The notes: generated by a model not told the origin, from the letters alone. A stretch of DNA of 64,000 nt from Ruegeria arenilitoris (GCF_013032855.1 NZ_WQDA01000004.1:310001-374000), one strand, 5' to 3'; positions 35,608 to 44,415 are shown, numbered from the stretch's first letter. Numbers and translations are program-made.

Positions 35608-37100
35608 TCCACCGCCTCGTCGGCATCATCCGACAGGTCGATCCACAGCGTCTTCAGCTGCGTGTACTGGTCGTGCGCGTACAGCCCGTTGTCCCGCCCG
35701 CCAAAGCCCGACTGCTTGTAGCCGCCGAACGGGGTCGAGATGTCGCCCTCGCCAAAGCTGTTCACCGTCACGGTTCCGGCCCGGATCGCGCGGGCACCGC
35801 GCAGGGCACGCTTGGCATTGGCGGTGAATAGCGACGCGCACAGCCCATATGGCGTGTCATTGGCCATCGCGATGGCCTCATCGAACCCCGCGACCTCGAT
35901 CACCGACAGGACCGGCCCAAAGATTTCCTCGCGCGCCAGCAGCGCGTCATTGTCCGGAATCTCGACCACGGTTGCTTCGACGAGCCCGTTCTCGGCCTTG
36001 CCGCCCAGAAGAACTGACGGTGCCGTGTCCAGATAGCCGCAGACCTTGTTGAAATGGTCTTTGCTGACCAGCGCGCCCAGCCGGGTTGCAGGGTCCAGCG
36101 GATCGCCCACAGTCCACTGGCGGGCGTGATGGGCGATGCGCTCCAGCAACTCGGGTTTGACCGCGCGGTGCACGATCAGGCGCGACGTGGCCGAGCAATT
36201 CTCGCCCATGTTCCAGAACGCCCCGTTCACCACATGGGCGGCAACCCGGTCGAGGTTCTCGGCATCCTCCAGCACGATGGCCGGGTTCTTGCCGCCCATC
36301 TCCAGCACCACCTCCTTGGCGTTGCTTTCGGCGGCATAGGACAGGAATTTCTTGCCCGTTACGGTCGAGCCGGTGAAGGACACCATGTCGACATCCATAT
36401 GCCGCCCGATGGGTTCGCCCACCTCGGCGCCGCCACCCGGAACCACGTTCAGAACCCCGCGCGGCAGCCCGGCCTCGGCCGCCAGTTCGGCCAGACGCAG
36501 GGCGGTCAGCGGGGTTTCCGTCGCCGGCTTCACAACAACCGAGCACCCGGCCGCCAGCGCCGGGCCGATCTTCCAGGCCAGCATCAGCAGGGGGAAGTTC
36601 CACGGCAGCACCAGCCCCACCACCCCGATCGGCTCGCGCAGGATCATCGCAATGTGGTCGTCGCTGGCGGGCGCGACCTGGTCATAGATCTTGTCGATCG
36701 CCTCGGCATGCCATTTCAGGCAGTGGATCGCCTCGGGCACATCCACGGTTTCGCAGTCAAAGATGGTCTTGCCGCTGTCGATGCTTTCCATCACCGCCAG
36801 TTCGCGGGCATTGCGGGTCATCAGCTTGGCCAGGCGGATCAACACGTCCTTTCGCGCCGACGGGTGCAGGCGCGACCAGCGGCCGTCGTCGAAGGACTCG
36901 CGCGCCTTTTCCACAGCCAGGTCCACATCGGCGGCGGCGCAGGCCGCGACCTCGGTCAGCATCGCGCCGGTGGCCGGGTTCACGGTGGGAAACACCGCGC
37001 CCGAGATCGCCGGGCGATAGCCGCCGTCGATGAAGGCGCCTGCGGGCAGGTCCAGCCCGGCGGCGATGGATGCGTATTCGTCCCGTGTCAGCAAGCCCAT
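35604..37100 (-). CDS. NAD-dependent aldehyde dehydrogenase (PuuC/betaine-aldehyde type)
   Basis: 498-aa aldehyde dehydrogenase. Asn168 (PWNFP), Glu267 (LEMGGKNP) and catalytic Cys302 (GENCSATSR) are all in place, and the GSTVTGK nucleotide-binding turn is at about 244-250. Family resemblance is to gamma-glutamyl-gamma-aminobutyraldehyde and betaine aldehyde dehydrogenases. It overlaps the FAD oxidoreductase gene by 4 nt and begins 3 nt after the lyase gene. It would turn an amino- or trimethylammonio-aldehyde into the acid. Confidence 0.9.
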   Translation of the reverse strand: MGLLTRDEYASIAAGLDLPAGAFIDGGYRPAISGAVFPTVNPATGAMLTEVAACAAADVDLAVEKARESFDDGRWSRLHPSARKDVLIRLAKLMTRNARELAVMESIDSGKTIFDCETVDVPEAIHCLKWHAEAIDKIYDQVAPASDDHIAMILREPIGVVGLVLPWNFPLLMLAWKIGPALAAGCSVVVKPATETPLTALRLAELAAEAGLPRGVLNVVPGGGAEVGEPIGRHMDVDMVSFTGSTVTGKKFLSYAAESNAKEVVLEMGGKNPAIVLEDAENLDRVAAHVVNGAFWNMGENCSATSRLIVHRAVKPELLERIAHHARQWTVGDPLDPATRLGALVSKDHFNKVCGYLDTAPSVLLGGKAENGLVEATVVEIPDNDALLAREEIFGPVLSVIEVAGFDEAIAMANDTPYGLCASLFTANAKRALRGARAIRAGTVTVNSFGEGDISTPFGGYKQSGFGGRDNGLYAHDQYTQLKTLWIDLSDDADEAVD

Positions 37101-37103
37101 GCC

Positions 37104-38021
37104 TCAGCCCTCCGCCATGATGTCTGCGATCTTGCGTTTCAGCACGCGGGTCACCTGTTCCAGCGCGCGCTTGTCATCCTTGTTCAGCCCCTTCAGAGGC
37201 GGCCGAACCGCGCCCGCCGGGATGCCGTTCATCGTGACCCCATGCTTGATGGTCTGGATGAACTTGCCGCCCTGTTCGAGGACCCGCATCAACGGCATCA
37301 GCGCCGACATAATCCGGCGGCCCTTGGCGAAATCGCCTTGCAGCGCGCAGGTCTCATACAGCGCTACATGCTCACGCGGCAGAAAATTCGACCCGCCACA
37401 GACCCAGAACGGCGCACCCCAGGCGAAGAATTCCAACGCCTGATCGTCCATGCCGCAGCCCAGCTGGATATGCGGATAGTCCCGCGCCAGCATGTGTACG
37501 CGGTTGATGTCGCCCGAGCTTTCCTTGATGCCGCAGAAATTGCGGCTGCGCCCCACACGGTCGAGGAACTCAGCCCCCATCATCGTGCCGGTGCGGTGCG
37601 GATAATTGTACAGCATCACCGGCAGATCGGCTGCCTTGTCGATGGCCAGCGCATTAAGGGCGTTTTCCCGGTCGGTCGGCACCGAATAGGGCGGGCTGGC
37701 CAGCAGGATGGCATCGGTCCCGATCTGGCGCGCGCCTTGGGCCAACGCGATCGAATCCGGCGTCAACATCGCGCCGGTCCCGACCACCAAAGGCAGCCGA
37801 CCCTTCAGTCGTTGGTGGGTAAAACGCGCCAGTTCCAGCCTTTCATCGACGGTCTGGGCATAGTTTTCGCCGGTGGATCCGCCCGAGATCAGACCGTGCA
37901 CGCCATTCTCGACCAGGTATTCGATCACCTCGGCCAAGGCATCCCAATCGACGCTATAATCATCCGCATAGGGCGTCACCACCGGGGTATAGATCCCCTG
38001 AAATCTGAACACGGGCGTCAT
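37104..38021 (-). CDS. DapA-family aldolase/lyase (dihydrodipicolinate synthase-like)
   Basis: 305-aa TIM-barrel enzyme of the DapA/NAL superfamily. The Schiff-base Lys166 is in GIKESSGD, Tyr138 in YNYP and the GGSTGE loop at 47-52. The ATG at 38021 has AGAGGA upstream; the frame extends seven codons further. As first gene of the operon with an aldehyde dehydrogenase and an amine oxidase it is unlikely to be the lysine-biosynthesis enzyme. A catabolic lyase or deaminase (keto-acid, hydroxyproline or sugar-acid type) is more plausible. Confidence 0.82.
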   Translation of the reverse strand: MTPVFRFQGIYTPVVTPYADDYSVDWDALAEVIEYLVENGVHGLISGGSTGENYAQTVDERLELARFTHQRLKGRLPLVVGTGAMLTPDSIALAQGARQIGTDAILLASPPYSVPTDRENALNALAIDKAADLPVMLYNYPHRTGTMMGAEFLDRVGRSRNFCGIKESSGDINRVHMLARDYPHIQLGCGMDDQALEFFAWGAPFWVCGGSNFLPREHVALYETCALQGDFAKGRRIMSALMPLMRVLEQGGKFIQTIKHGVTMNGIPAGAVRPPLKGLNKDDKRALEQVTRVLKRKIADIMAEG

Positions 38022-38080
38022 CTCAATCCTCTTGCCGGGCACGCGTGAAGCTTGCGCCCGACACCAAGGCTAAGAAAAAT

Positions 38081-38100
38081 ACAAGATGTGCACAATGTAG
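38081..38100. promoter_or_regulatory. Palindrome upstream of the lyase operon
   Basis: TGTGCACA at 38087-38094 is a perfect 8-bp palindrome, flanked more loosely by TACA and TGTA. It lies about 65 nt upstream of the lyase start in the 152-nt gap behind nagA. It could be an operator for a GntR-type regulator. The regulator is not in the adjacent genes. Confidence 0.3.
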
Positions 38101-38173
38101 ATTCCCGACATGAACGGCCCAGGGTCCGACATGTCGAGGAAAATCAGACGACCATGGGTCGCCGTGGACATCG

Positions 38174-39325
38174 TCAGTCCAGTGCCTGACCTTCCTGCCA
38201 GACCCGGAGAAGCCCATGATCGGAGACATGCAGCACATTGGCGCGGGCACCGGCCGCCAAACGGCCAAGATCTGATCTACCGATCAAGTCCGCAGGCAAC
38301 CGGGTCGCCATGTCGAAAGCAGCTTGCAAAGGCAGTTGCGCAAATGCAACCACGTTGCGAACCGCGTCCAACAGCTCGAGATGCGCACCGGCGAGCGTTC
38401 CATCGGCGAGGGTCAACCGGTTGCCGTCGCGCAAGATCTGCCGTCCGTTCAGCAGGAAGCTGTCGATATCCGACCCGGCGGTCGCCATCGCGTCGCTAAC
38501 AAGGAAGACACTACCCGGCCCATTTTTTGCCCGGATGGCATTGCGCACTGAAACCGGGTGGACGTGAATTCCATCAGCGATCAGGCCCGCAGACAGCTCG
38601 CCAAGCGCCAGCGCCGCGCCTACGACGCCGGGCTCTCGGTTACCCATCTGGCTCTGAGCATTGAACAAATGTGTGACGCAACGCGCCCCGGCCTGAGCCG
38701 CTTTCTGACAGGTTTCAAAACTCGCATCCGTATGGCCCAGCGAGACGACGATCCCCGCTTGGGTCATGGCGTGTATCTGATCATCCGTCACGCTTTCCGG
38801 CGCCACCGTAACCTTGAGAATCGGCAACCGCGCGACTGTATCCAGCAACAAATCCAGATCAGCCTGCGCCATCGGTCGGATCAGGGCAGCATCATGTGCG
38901 CCCTTACGGGCTTGGGACAGGTGCGGGCCTTCCAGATGAAGCCCGACAATGCCGGCAATACCTTTGTTCACGGCGGCAATCGTGGCCGCGATGGCCCGCC
39001 GCGTGACCCCAGGCGTATCCGTGATCAGCGTTGGCAAGATCGACGTTGCTCCGATACGCGCATGTGCCACCGACATCGTGCGGAGCGTTTCCAGATCGGG
39101 GGCGTTGTTCAGCATTGCCCCGCCGCCGCCATTCACCTGCAGATCGACGAAGCCCGGAACCAGCAGGCCACCGTCCAGCCGCGACACCCTCGCTGTTCCA
39201 GGAGTGTTCGAGAGAGGCGTCACGCCCTCGATACGCCCTTCCGCGAACAGAAGGGCATGATCCTGCAGGATACCTGCAGGGGTCAGAATGTCCGCGCCCG
39301 CCAGAGCCTGCAGTTCGCTGGTCAT
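38174..39325 (-). CDS. nagA: N-acetylglucosamine-6-phosphate deacetylase
   Basis: 383-aa amidohydrolase that removes acetate from GlcNAc-6-phosphate. Metal and catalytic residues are visible: Glu132 (HLEGPH), His198 (LGHTD), His219 (THLFNA) and Asp278 (SDAMATAG). The N-terminal metal motif is DLQVNG, with Gln, as in other NagA proteins. Last gene of the minus-strand nag operon, it overlaps the deaminase gene by 4 nt. Confidence 0.92.
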   Translation of the reverse strand: MTSELQALAGADILTPAGILQDHALLFAEGRIEGVTPLSNTPGTARVSRLDGGLLVPGFVDLQVNGGGGAMLNNAPDLETLRTMSVAHARIGATSILPTLITDTPGVTRRAIAATIAAVNKGIAGIVGLHLEGPHLSQARKGAHDAALIRPMAQADLDLLLDTVARLPILKVTVAPESVTDDQIHAMTQAGIVVSLGHTDASFETCQKAAQAGARCVTHLFNAQSQMGNREPGVVGAALALGELSAGLIADGIHVHPVSVRNAIRAKNGPGSVFLVSDAMATAGSDIDSFLLNGRQILRDGNRLTLADGTLAGAHLELLDAVRNVVAFAQLPLQAAFDMATRLPADLIGRSDLGRLAAGARANVLHVSDHGLLRVWQEGQALD

Positions 39326-40353
39326 ACGGTTTCCGTCACCTTGTTCAGATGCCGCGGTGCGTCCGGATCGATCCCGCGCGAGGCGGCAAAGGCCTCGACC
39401 ATCGCGTAGAAGGAGACGATCAGGCTCAGCGGATCAGTCAGGGAATGCCCCGTGCGGACATGCGGAATGCGGGTCGCGGAAGTAACCCTGTCCGTGGTTG
39501 CAAAGACCCGTGCACCCTTGGCGCTGATTGCGTCGGCCACCTCCGCCAACGCAGGCTCCGCCGCATCTGCCGCTGCAAAGCTGAGTACCGGAAAGCCGTC
39601 CTCGACGATGGACACCGGTCCGTGCAGAACCTCGGCCGAGGAATAGCTTTCAGCGTGCAACTGGCAGGTCTCCTTGAACTTCAGTGCAGCTTCGTTCGAT
39701 ACGGCCAGTGCCTGGCCCCGGCCAAGCGTGAACAAGGACGGGTGAGCACCGATTGCGTCACGCACTTCGGGCCAATCGATCCGGGCCGCCTGATCCAACT
39801 GCTCGGGCAGGTCGCGCAACGCGGCCAGCAACGCCGCATCCTGCCCCCACTCTGCCAACAGCCACAAGCCGGCCACCGCCGAAGTGACGAAGGTCTTGGT
39901 GGCCGCAACACTCAGTTCGGGGCCGGCCTGTATATCTATGGCGTGATCGCTGACTTCGGCCAACGGTGAAGCCGCGTCGTTGGTCAACGCTACTGTCAAT
40001 GCGCCGTCGCGTCGGGCATTGCGGGCCATGGCCACGATGTCGGGGCTTTTGCCGGATTGCGACACCGACAGGCACATCGCCTGGCGCATGCGCAGAACCG
40101 AGTCGTAGATCGATCCGATCGACGGCCCGACCGAGGCCACCGGCACACCCAACAGGATTTCCGAGGCGTATTTGAGATAGGTGCAGACGTGATCGGAAGA
40201 CCCGCGTGCGACCGTCACGACAAATGTAGGGTCCAGTTCGCGGGCAACCGAGGCGACCGCCTCAATATCTGCCTGACCCCGGCTCAGAAGCCGCTCTACG
40301 GCCAAGGGGATTTCATCAATTTCCCGGCGCATCCGGGTGATCTGCTGTTGCAT
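39322..40353 (-). CDS. SIS-domain glucosamine-6-phosphate deaminase (NagB-II/AgaS type)
   Basis: 343-aa protein with two SIS sugar-phosphate isomerase domains, related to the isomerase half of GlmS but without the glutaminase part. The sugar-phosphate loops RGSSDH (about 50-55) and SVSQSGKSPD (about 96-105) are clear, as is the KFKETCQLHAES region. With NagA it would convert glucosamine-6-phosphate to fructose-6-phosphate and ammonia. The classical NagB fold is absent here. It lies between nagA and the GntR gene. Confidence 0.88.
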   Translation of the reverse strand: MQQQITRMRREIDEIPLAVERLLSRGQADIEAVASVARELDPTFVVTVARGSSDHVCTYLKYASEILLGVPVASVGPSIGSIYDSVLRMRQAMCLSVSQSGKSPDIVAMARNARRDGALTVALTNDAASPLAEVSDHAIDIQAGPELSVAATKTFVTSAVAGLWLLAEWGQDAALLAALRDLPEQLDQAARIDWPEVRDAIGAHPSLFTLGRGQALAVSNEAALKFKETCQLHAESYSSAEVLHGPVSIVEDGFPVLSFAAADAAEPALAEVADAISAKGARVFATTDRVTSATRIPHVRTGHSLTDPLSLIVSFYAMVEAFAASRGIDPDAPRHLNKVTETV

Positions 40354-40361
40354 GATGTGTC

Positions 40362-41129
40362 CTAGCTGTTGGCCAACCGCAACTCGGCGACAAAATCATA
40401 GGCGTCGCCGCGATAGATCGACCGAGTGAATTCAACGACCCGCCGGTTGGACAGGTATGATGTTCGAACGATGCGCAGCCCGGCCGCACCGGGTTCGACC
40501 CCAAGCAAACCCGCGTCGGCGATGTCCAGATTGATCGCCGAAATCCGCTGCAGCGCCCGTACCGGCCGGTTTCCATCCCGTTCCAGGACTTCGTACAATG
40601 AGGCTTCGACCTCCTGCGGGCGCGGCAGAATGTCGATCGGCAGCGAGGCCCGTTCGATAGCCATGGGCCGATCATTGGCCATACGCAGGCGCGAGATGCG
40701 CGCAACCGCTTCGCCCGAGGACAGGGCCAGCGCCATCACCTCCTCGGGCGACGGAGTGTGCACGCCGCGCTCAAGCCACTCGCTTGAGGATTCAAGACCG
40801 CGTCGATTCATGTCCTCGGTGAACGAGGTCAGCCGTGACAGAGATTGCTCGACCCGAGGCGTGCCGTCGGCCACGAAACTGCCCGAGCCCTGGCGCTGAA
40901 TGACGATTCCCCGATCTACCAGATCCTGCATCGCCCGACGCACGGTGACGCGGGAAAGGCCCGTCAGGTTTGCAATCTCGCGTTCGGCCGGCAGCGGTGC
41001 ACTTTCCGCCAACAAACCGTTCTCGATGCCCTCTTCGATCCGCTTGCGCAACCGAACGTACCGCGGCCCAACGGCCCGCTGCATCCAGTCACCGGTCCTG
41101 AGGAAGGTTTCGATCGTTTCGGCGGTCAT
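40362..41129 (-). CDS. GntR/HutC-family regulator of amino-sugar use
   Basis: 255-aa regulator with a GntR winged helix (about residues 22-85, with AEREIANLTGLSRVTVRRAM) and a C-terminal UTRA effector domain (about 100-245). NagR/NagQ-type regulators of this subfamily sense phosphorylated amino sugars. The paired direct-repeat elements at 42017-42037 and 42125-42145 are likely targets. It overlaps the kinase gene as ATGA. Confidence 0.88.
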   Translation of the reverse strand: MTAETIETFLRTGDWMQRAVGPRYVRLRKRIEEGIENGLLAESAPLPAEREIANLTGLSRVTVRRAMQDLVDRGIVIQRQGSGSFVADGTPRVEQSLSRLTSFTEDMNRRGLESSSEWLERGVHTPSPEEVMALALSSGEAVARISRLRMANDRPMAIERASLPIDILPRPQEVEASLYEVLERDGNRPVRALQRISAINLDIADAGLLGVEPGAAGLRIVRTSYLSNRRVVEFTRSIYRGDAYDFVAELRLANS

Positions 41130-42013
41130 GCTGCCCCCAATCTGGCGCGCTCGGCCAGCTGTGCGGCGAGCTGCAGCGCCCCGTCAAGGGCGGAGCCCTC
41201 CGGTTCGATCATCGCGCTCTGCACCTCGGCGGAAAGATAGGCGATGTAATGCGATGCCACCCCGCCCACTGCACAGACCGGCTCGGCATCATCTCGACCA
41301 AGGGCCTGAAGCCCTGCAGCGACATAGTCGGCGCCCTCGCGCATCAGGGCCACGGCCACCACATCGCCTTTTTGAGCCGCCGCAATGATTTCGGGTGCGA
41401 AGTCTGCGATTTCGGCTGGCCGCGCCTGCCCCGCAAATCGCACGATCTGCATCGGGTCTTCGTCAAAACGTCTGCATACGGATCGTGTCAGCGCGCTGTC
41501 GGGGGCTATTCCGTCCGCTGCAAGCAACACCCGCCGCAGCAGCTGCTGCCCCAGCCAATACCCGGACGCATCATCACCGATGAGCGCCCCGTATCCGCCA
41601 AGCAACCGGATTGAGCCATCGCTTTGTCGCGCCAAGAACGATCCAGTGCCGATCCCGATCAAACATCCATCGACCGGCCCCAAAGCTCCAACCACGGCCG
41701 AGCGGCGGTCATCCTCGACCTGCACAATGCGCGATGGCAGGTGCCGCGCGATTTCAGCGCCTGTGTTCGCGTCGGTCACGCCCGCCAACCCAGCGTAGAC
41801 CGGAATCCCGGTCAAAGCCGCTTCGGGCATCGCAGCACGCTCGGCCAGAGCCCGCAGCCCGGCATTCAGCGTTGAGATAGCCGCCGCACGATCGGAATAG
41901 ACATTGGCGCTTCCCAGAACCAGATCATGCCGCCCGGTGGGGCCGGCCATGGCAAACCGGCAGCGCGTACCGCCACCGTCAATTGCAATGAGATATGGGA
42001 GGGACTCATCCAT
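41126..42013 (-). CDS. BadF/BadG-family amino-sugar kinase (GlcNAc and possibly MurNAc kinase)
   Basis: 295-aa ASKHA-fold kinase of the BadF/NAGK family. The N-terminal phosphate-binding IDGGGTRCRFA is at residues 11-21, and GIGTGSF and GDDASGYWLG follow in the middle. It phosphorylates imported amino sugars with ATP, which fits an ABC rather than PTS uptake route. Since murQ stands opposite, the kinase probably accepts MurNAc as well as GlcNAc, as known for the clostridial MurK. First gene of the minus operon; the operator-like element begins 3 nt before its ATG. Confidence 0.85.
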   Translation of the reverse strand: MDESLPYLIAIDGGGTRCRFAMAGPTGRHDLVLGSANVYSDRAAAISTLNAGLRALAERAAMPEAALTGIPVYAGLAGVTDANTGAEIARHLPSRIVQVEDDRRSAVVGALGPVDGCLIGIGTGSFLARQSDGSIRLLGGYGALIGDDASGYWLGQQLLRRVLLAADGIAPDSALTRSVCRRFDEDPMQIVRFAGQARPAEIADFAPEIIAAAQKGDVVAVALMREGADYVAAGLQALGRDDAEPVCAVGGVASHYIAYLSAEVQSAMIEPEGSALDGALQLAAQLAERARLGAA

Positions 42014-42016
42014 ACA

Positions 42017-42037
42017 GATACCTTTACAATACCTTTT
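42017..42037 (-). promoter_or_regulatory. Operator-like direct repeat before the amino-sugar kinase gene
   Basis: Read on the minus strand, AAAAGGTATT is followed by GTAA and then AGGTATC, so AGGTAT recurs with an 11-bp period. It is an inverted copy of the element at 42125-42145. It ends 3 nt before the start codon and supplies the likely Shine-Dalgarno AAAGG, so a bound regulator could block transcription through the start region. Confidence 0.6.
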
Positions 42038-42106
42038 GCCTGAAAAAAAGACCTCTTATGGCCAAGACTTGCTATTTTTTGCGCTTTTCGGTGGTTAGTT
42101 GACGAT

Positions 42107-42145
42107 TTGAAACGAATGGTGGACAAAAGGTATTATATAGGTATT
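42107..42145 (+). promoter_or_regulatory. murQ promoter with overlapping direct-repeat operator
   Basis: TTGAAA (42107-42112) and TATTAT (42131-42136) make a plausible promoter with an 18-nt spacer. AAAAGGTATT (42125-42134) and AGGTATT (42139-42145) repeat AGGTATT with an 11-bp period across the -10 box. The same 21-bp element lies inverted at 42017-42037. The GntR-family protein encoded nearby is the best candidate ligand. Confidence 0.6.
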
Positions 42146-42170
42146 ATCTTCGGTGCCAAAGGGGAATCAC

Positions 42171-43064
42171 ATGACGCCGCACATGCTGCCGCAAACCGAA
42201 ATGCTGCGCGACGAATCCGAGGGGCTGGACCTGCGCCCGGACACCGAAGTTCTGCGCCTGCTGCTGGATGCGCAGAAAGCCGCGCTGAACGGGCTGGATG
42301 CCTGCCTTCCGGATATATCGAAAGGTGCGGTATTGATGGCAGAAACCATCCGCGCCGGGGGGCGGCTCTATTATGCCGCCGCCGGGTCGTCCGGGCTGAT
42401 GGGCTTGGCCGACGGGGCGGAAATACCGGGGACATTCGGCCTGTCGCCAGATTCGATCGCCATCTGCATGGCCGGCGGCATACCAACCGGGGCAGAGATG
42501 CCGGGCCACACCGAAGATGACACTCGGACGGCCGAAATCGCCGCTGCCGACCTCCGCCCAACGGACACGGTGATCGCGATATCCGCCAGCGGCACCACGC
42601 CCTACCCGTTGACCTTTGCCGGAATTGCAAGGTCCCGCGGCGCCAAAACCATCTGCATCGCCAACAACGCCGACGCACCGCTGTTCGAGCACGCCGATTG
42701 CGCAATTTGCCTGAACACCCCGCCCGAAGTCATTGCCGGATCGACCCGACTGGGCGCCGCAACCGCGCAAAAGGTGGCGCTCAACATGCTCTCGACCCTC
42801 ATGGGTGTCAGGTTGGGCCATGTACATGACGGGATGATGGTCAACGTGGTCGCCGACAATGCCAAGCTGCGTCAGCGTGCAGAAGGAATCATCCGGAACA
42901 TAACCGGCGCCACAGCTCAGCACGCCGCTGCTGCCCTGGATCGTGCCGAAGGCAACCTGAAGCTTGCCGTACTTTTGGCTGCCGGTACCGCAACACCGGC
43001 GCAGGCCAGTGAACTGCTGACGGCATCGGGCGGCCATCTGCGCCCTGCGTTGGACCAGGTTTGA
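42171..43064 (+). CDS. murQ: N-acetylmuramic acid 6-phosphate etherase
   Basis: 297-aa SIS-domain lyase that removes lactate from MurNAc-6-phosphate to give GlcNAc-6-phosphate. The substrate loop AAGSSGLMGLADGAEIPGTFG (70-90) holds the catalytic Glu84. The EVIAGSTRLGAATAQK segment (186-201) is a second MurQ hallmark. The ATG at 42171 has AAAGGGG upstream and replaces a longer frame. It is first in the plus-strand transporter operon, indicating that muropeptide sugar is among the imported substrates. Confidence 0.9.
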   Translation: MTPHMLPQTEMLRDESEGLDLRPDTEVLRLLLDAQKAALNGLDACLPDISKGAVLMAETIRAGGRLYYAAAGSSGLMGLADGAEIPGTFGLSPDSIAICMAGGIPTGAEMPGHTEDDTRTAEIAAADLRPTDTVIAISASGTTPYPLTFAGIARSRGAKTICIANNADAPLFEHADCAICLNTPPEVIAGSTRLGAATAQKVALNMLSTLMGVRLGHVHDGMMVNVVADNAKLRQRAEGIIRNITGATAQHAAAALDRAEGNLKLAVLLAAGTATPAQASELLTASGGHLRPALDQV

Positions 43065-43096
43065 ACCAAGAAGAAGACCAAAAGGGAGAATACATC

Positions 43097-44347
43097 ATGA
43101 GAACAACCACACTGACCGCCGTGCTGCTGGCGTCATCGGCCCTGGCCGGTGCGGCAATGGCCGAAACCACGCTGACCATCGAGAGCTGGCGCAACGACGA
43201 CCTGGCCTTGTGGCAGGAAAAGATCATTCCGGCCTTCGAAGCCCAGAACCCCGACATCAAGATCAAGTTCACCCCATCGGCCCCCGCGGAATACAATGCC
43301 GCCCTGAATGCCAAACTGGATGCCGGTTCGGCCGGAGACCTGATTACCTGCCGTCCCTTCGACACCTCACTTGGCCTGTACGAGGCGGGCAAGCTGGCCG
43401 ATCTTTCTGATCTGGAAGGCATGGCGAATTTCTCGGACGTCGCCAAATCAGCGTGGCAGACCGATGACGGCTCGGCCACCTTCTGCGTACCGATGGCCTC
43501 GGTGATCCATGGGTTCATCTACAACAAGGACGCGTTCGACGAACTGGGCCTGTCGGTTCCGGAAACCGAAGCCGAGTTCTTTGCCGTTCTGGACAAGATC
43601 AAGGAAGACGGCACCTATATCCCCATGGCCATGGGCACCAATGACCAATGGGAAGCGGCCACCATGGGTTACAACAACATCGGGCCGAACTACTGGAAGG
43701 GCGAAGAAGGTCGCCTCTCCCTGATCGAAGGTTCTCAGAAACTGACGGACGAGCCGTGGGTCGCCCCCTACCGCCAGCTGGCAAAATGGGGTGCCTATCT
43801 GGGCGACGGGTTCGAAGCGCAGACCTATCCCGACAGCCAGAACCTGTTCACACTGGGCCGCGCCGCCATCTATCCGGCCGGCAGCTGGGAGATCAGCGGC
43901 TTCAACAACCTGGCCGATTTCGAGATGGGCGCTTTCAAGCCGCCGGTCCAGAATGCCGGGGACGAGTGCTATATCTCGGATCACACCGACATCGCCATTG
44001 GCCTGAACGCAGCGTCGCCCAACGCCGATGCAGCACGCACCTTCCTGAACTGGGTCGGGTCCGAGGAATTCGCGCAGATCTATGCAAATGCGCTGCCCGG
44101 CTTCTTCTCGCTCTCCAGCTTCGATGTGGCGATGGAGGACCCATTGGCACAGGAATTCGTCAGCTGGAGGAACGAGTGCAACTCGACCATCCGGTCCACC
44201 TATCAGATCCTGTCGCGTGGAACGCCCAACCTTGAGAACGAGACCTGGAACGCATCGGCTCAGGTGATCAAGGGCGAGGAATCGCCCGAGGACGCCGGCA
44301 AGCGCCTGCAGGACGGGTTGGCCAGCTGGTACGCCCCGCACCAGTAA
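43097..44347 (+). CDS. ABC transporter binding protein for amino sugar
   Basis: 416-aa periplasmic binding protein of family 1. The Sec signal peptide (residues 1 to about 22, AMA-E cleavage) starts at the ATG at 43097, which has AAGGGAG upstream. It follows murQ by 32 nt and is followed by a perfect stem-loop before the permease genes. The ligand is inferred as GlcNAc, MurNAc or a related disaccharide. Confidence 0.88.
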   Translation: MRTTTLTAVLLASSALAGAAMAETTLTIESWRNDDLALWQEKIIPAFEAQNPDIKIKFTPSAPAEYNAALNAKLDAGSAGDLITCRPFDTSLGLYEAGKLADLSDLEGMANFSDVAKSAWQTDDGSATFCVPMASVIHGFIYNKDAFDELGLSVPETEAEFFAVLDKIKEDGTYIPMAMGTNDQWEAATMGYNNIGPNYWKGEEGRLSLIEGSQKLTDEPWVAPYRQLAKWGAYLGDGFEAQTYPDSQNLFTLGRAAIYPAGSWEISGFNNLADFEMGAFKPPVQNAGDECYISDHTDIAIGLNAASPNADAARTFLNWVGSEEFAQIYANALPGFFSLSSFDVAMEDPLAQEFVSWRNECNSTIRSTYQILSRGTPNLENETWNASAQVIKGEESPEDAGKRLQDGLASWYAPHQ

Positions 44348-44368
44348 CCCGTCTTTCGTGACGCAAAC

Positions 44369-44392
44369 GGCTCTGGCCAGACGGCCAGAGCC
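44369..44392 (+). other. Perfect stem-loop between binding-protein and permease genes
   Basis: GGCTCTGGCC (44369-44378) and GGCCAGAGCC (44383-44392) form a 10-bp perfect stem with loop AGAC. No U-run follows. It lies 21 nt after the stop codon and 23 nt before the permease start. Confidence 0.75.
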
Positions 44393-44415
44393 ACCCTGAG
44401 CTTTCGAGGAACAAC

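Noticed and set aside
37104-38021. Lysine-pathway dihydrodipicolinate synthase (dapA)
   Set aside because: The catalytic residues fit the superfamily, but the operon context is amine and aldehyde oxidation, so the biosynthetic name is not justified.
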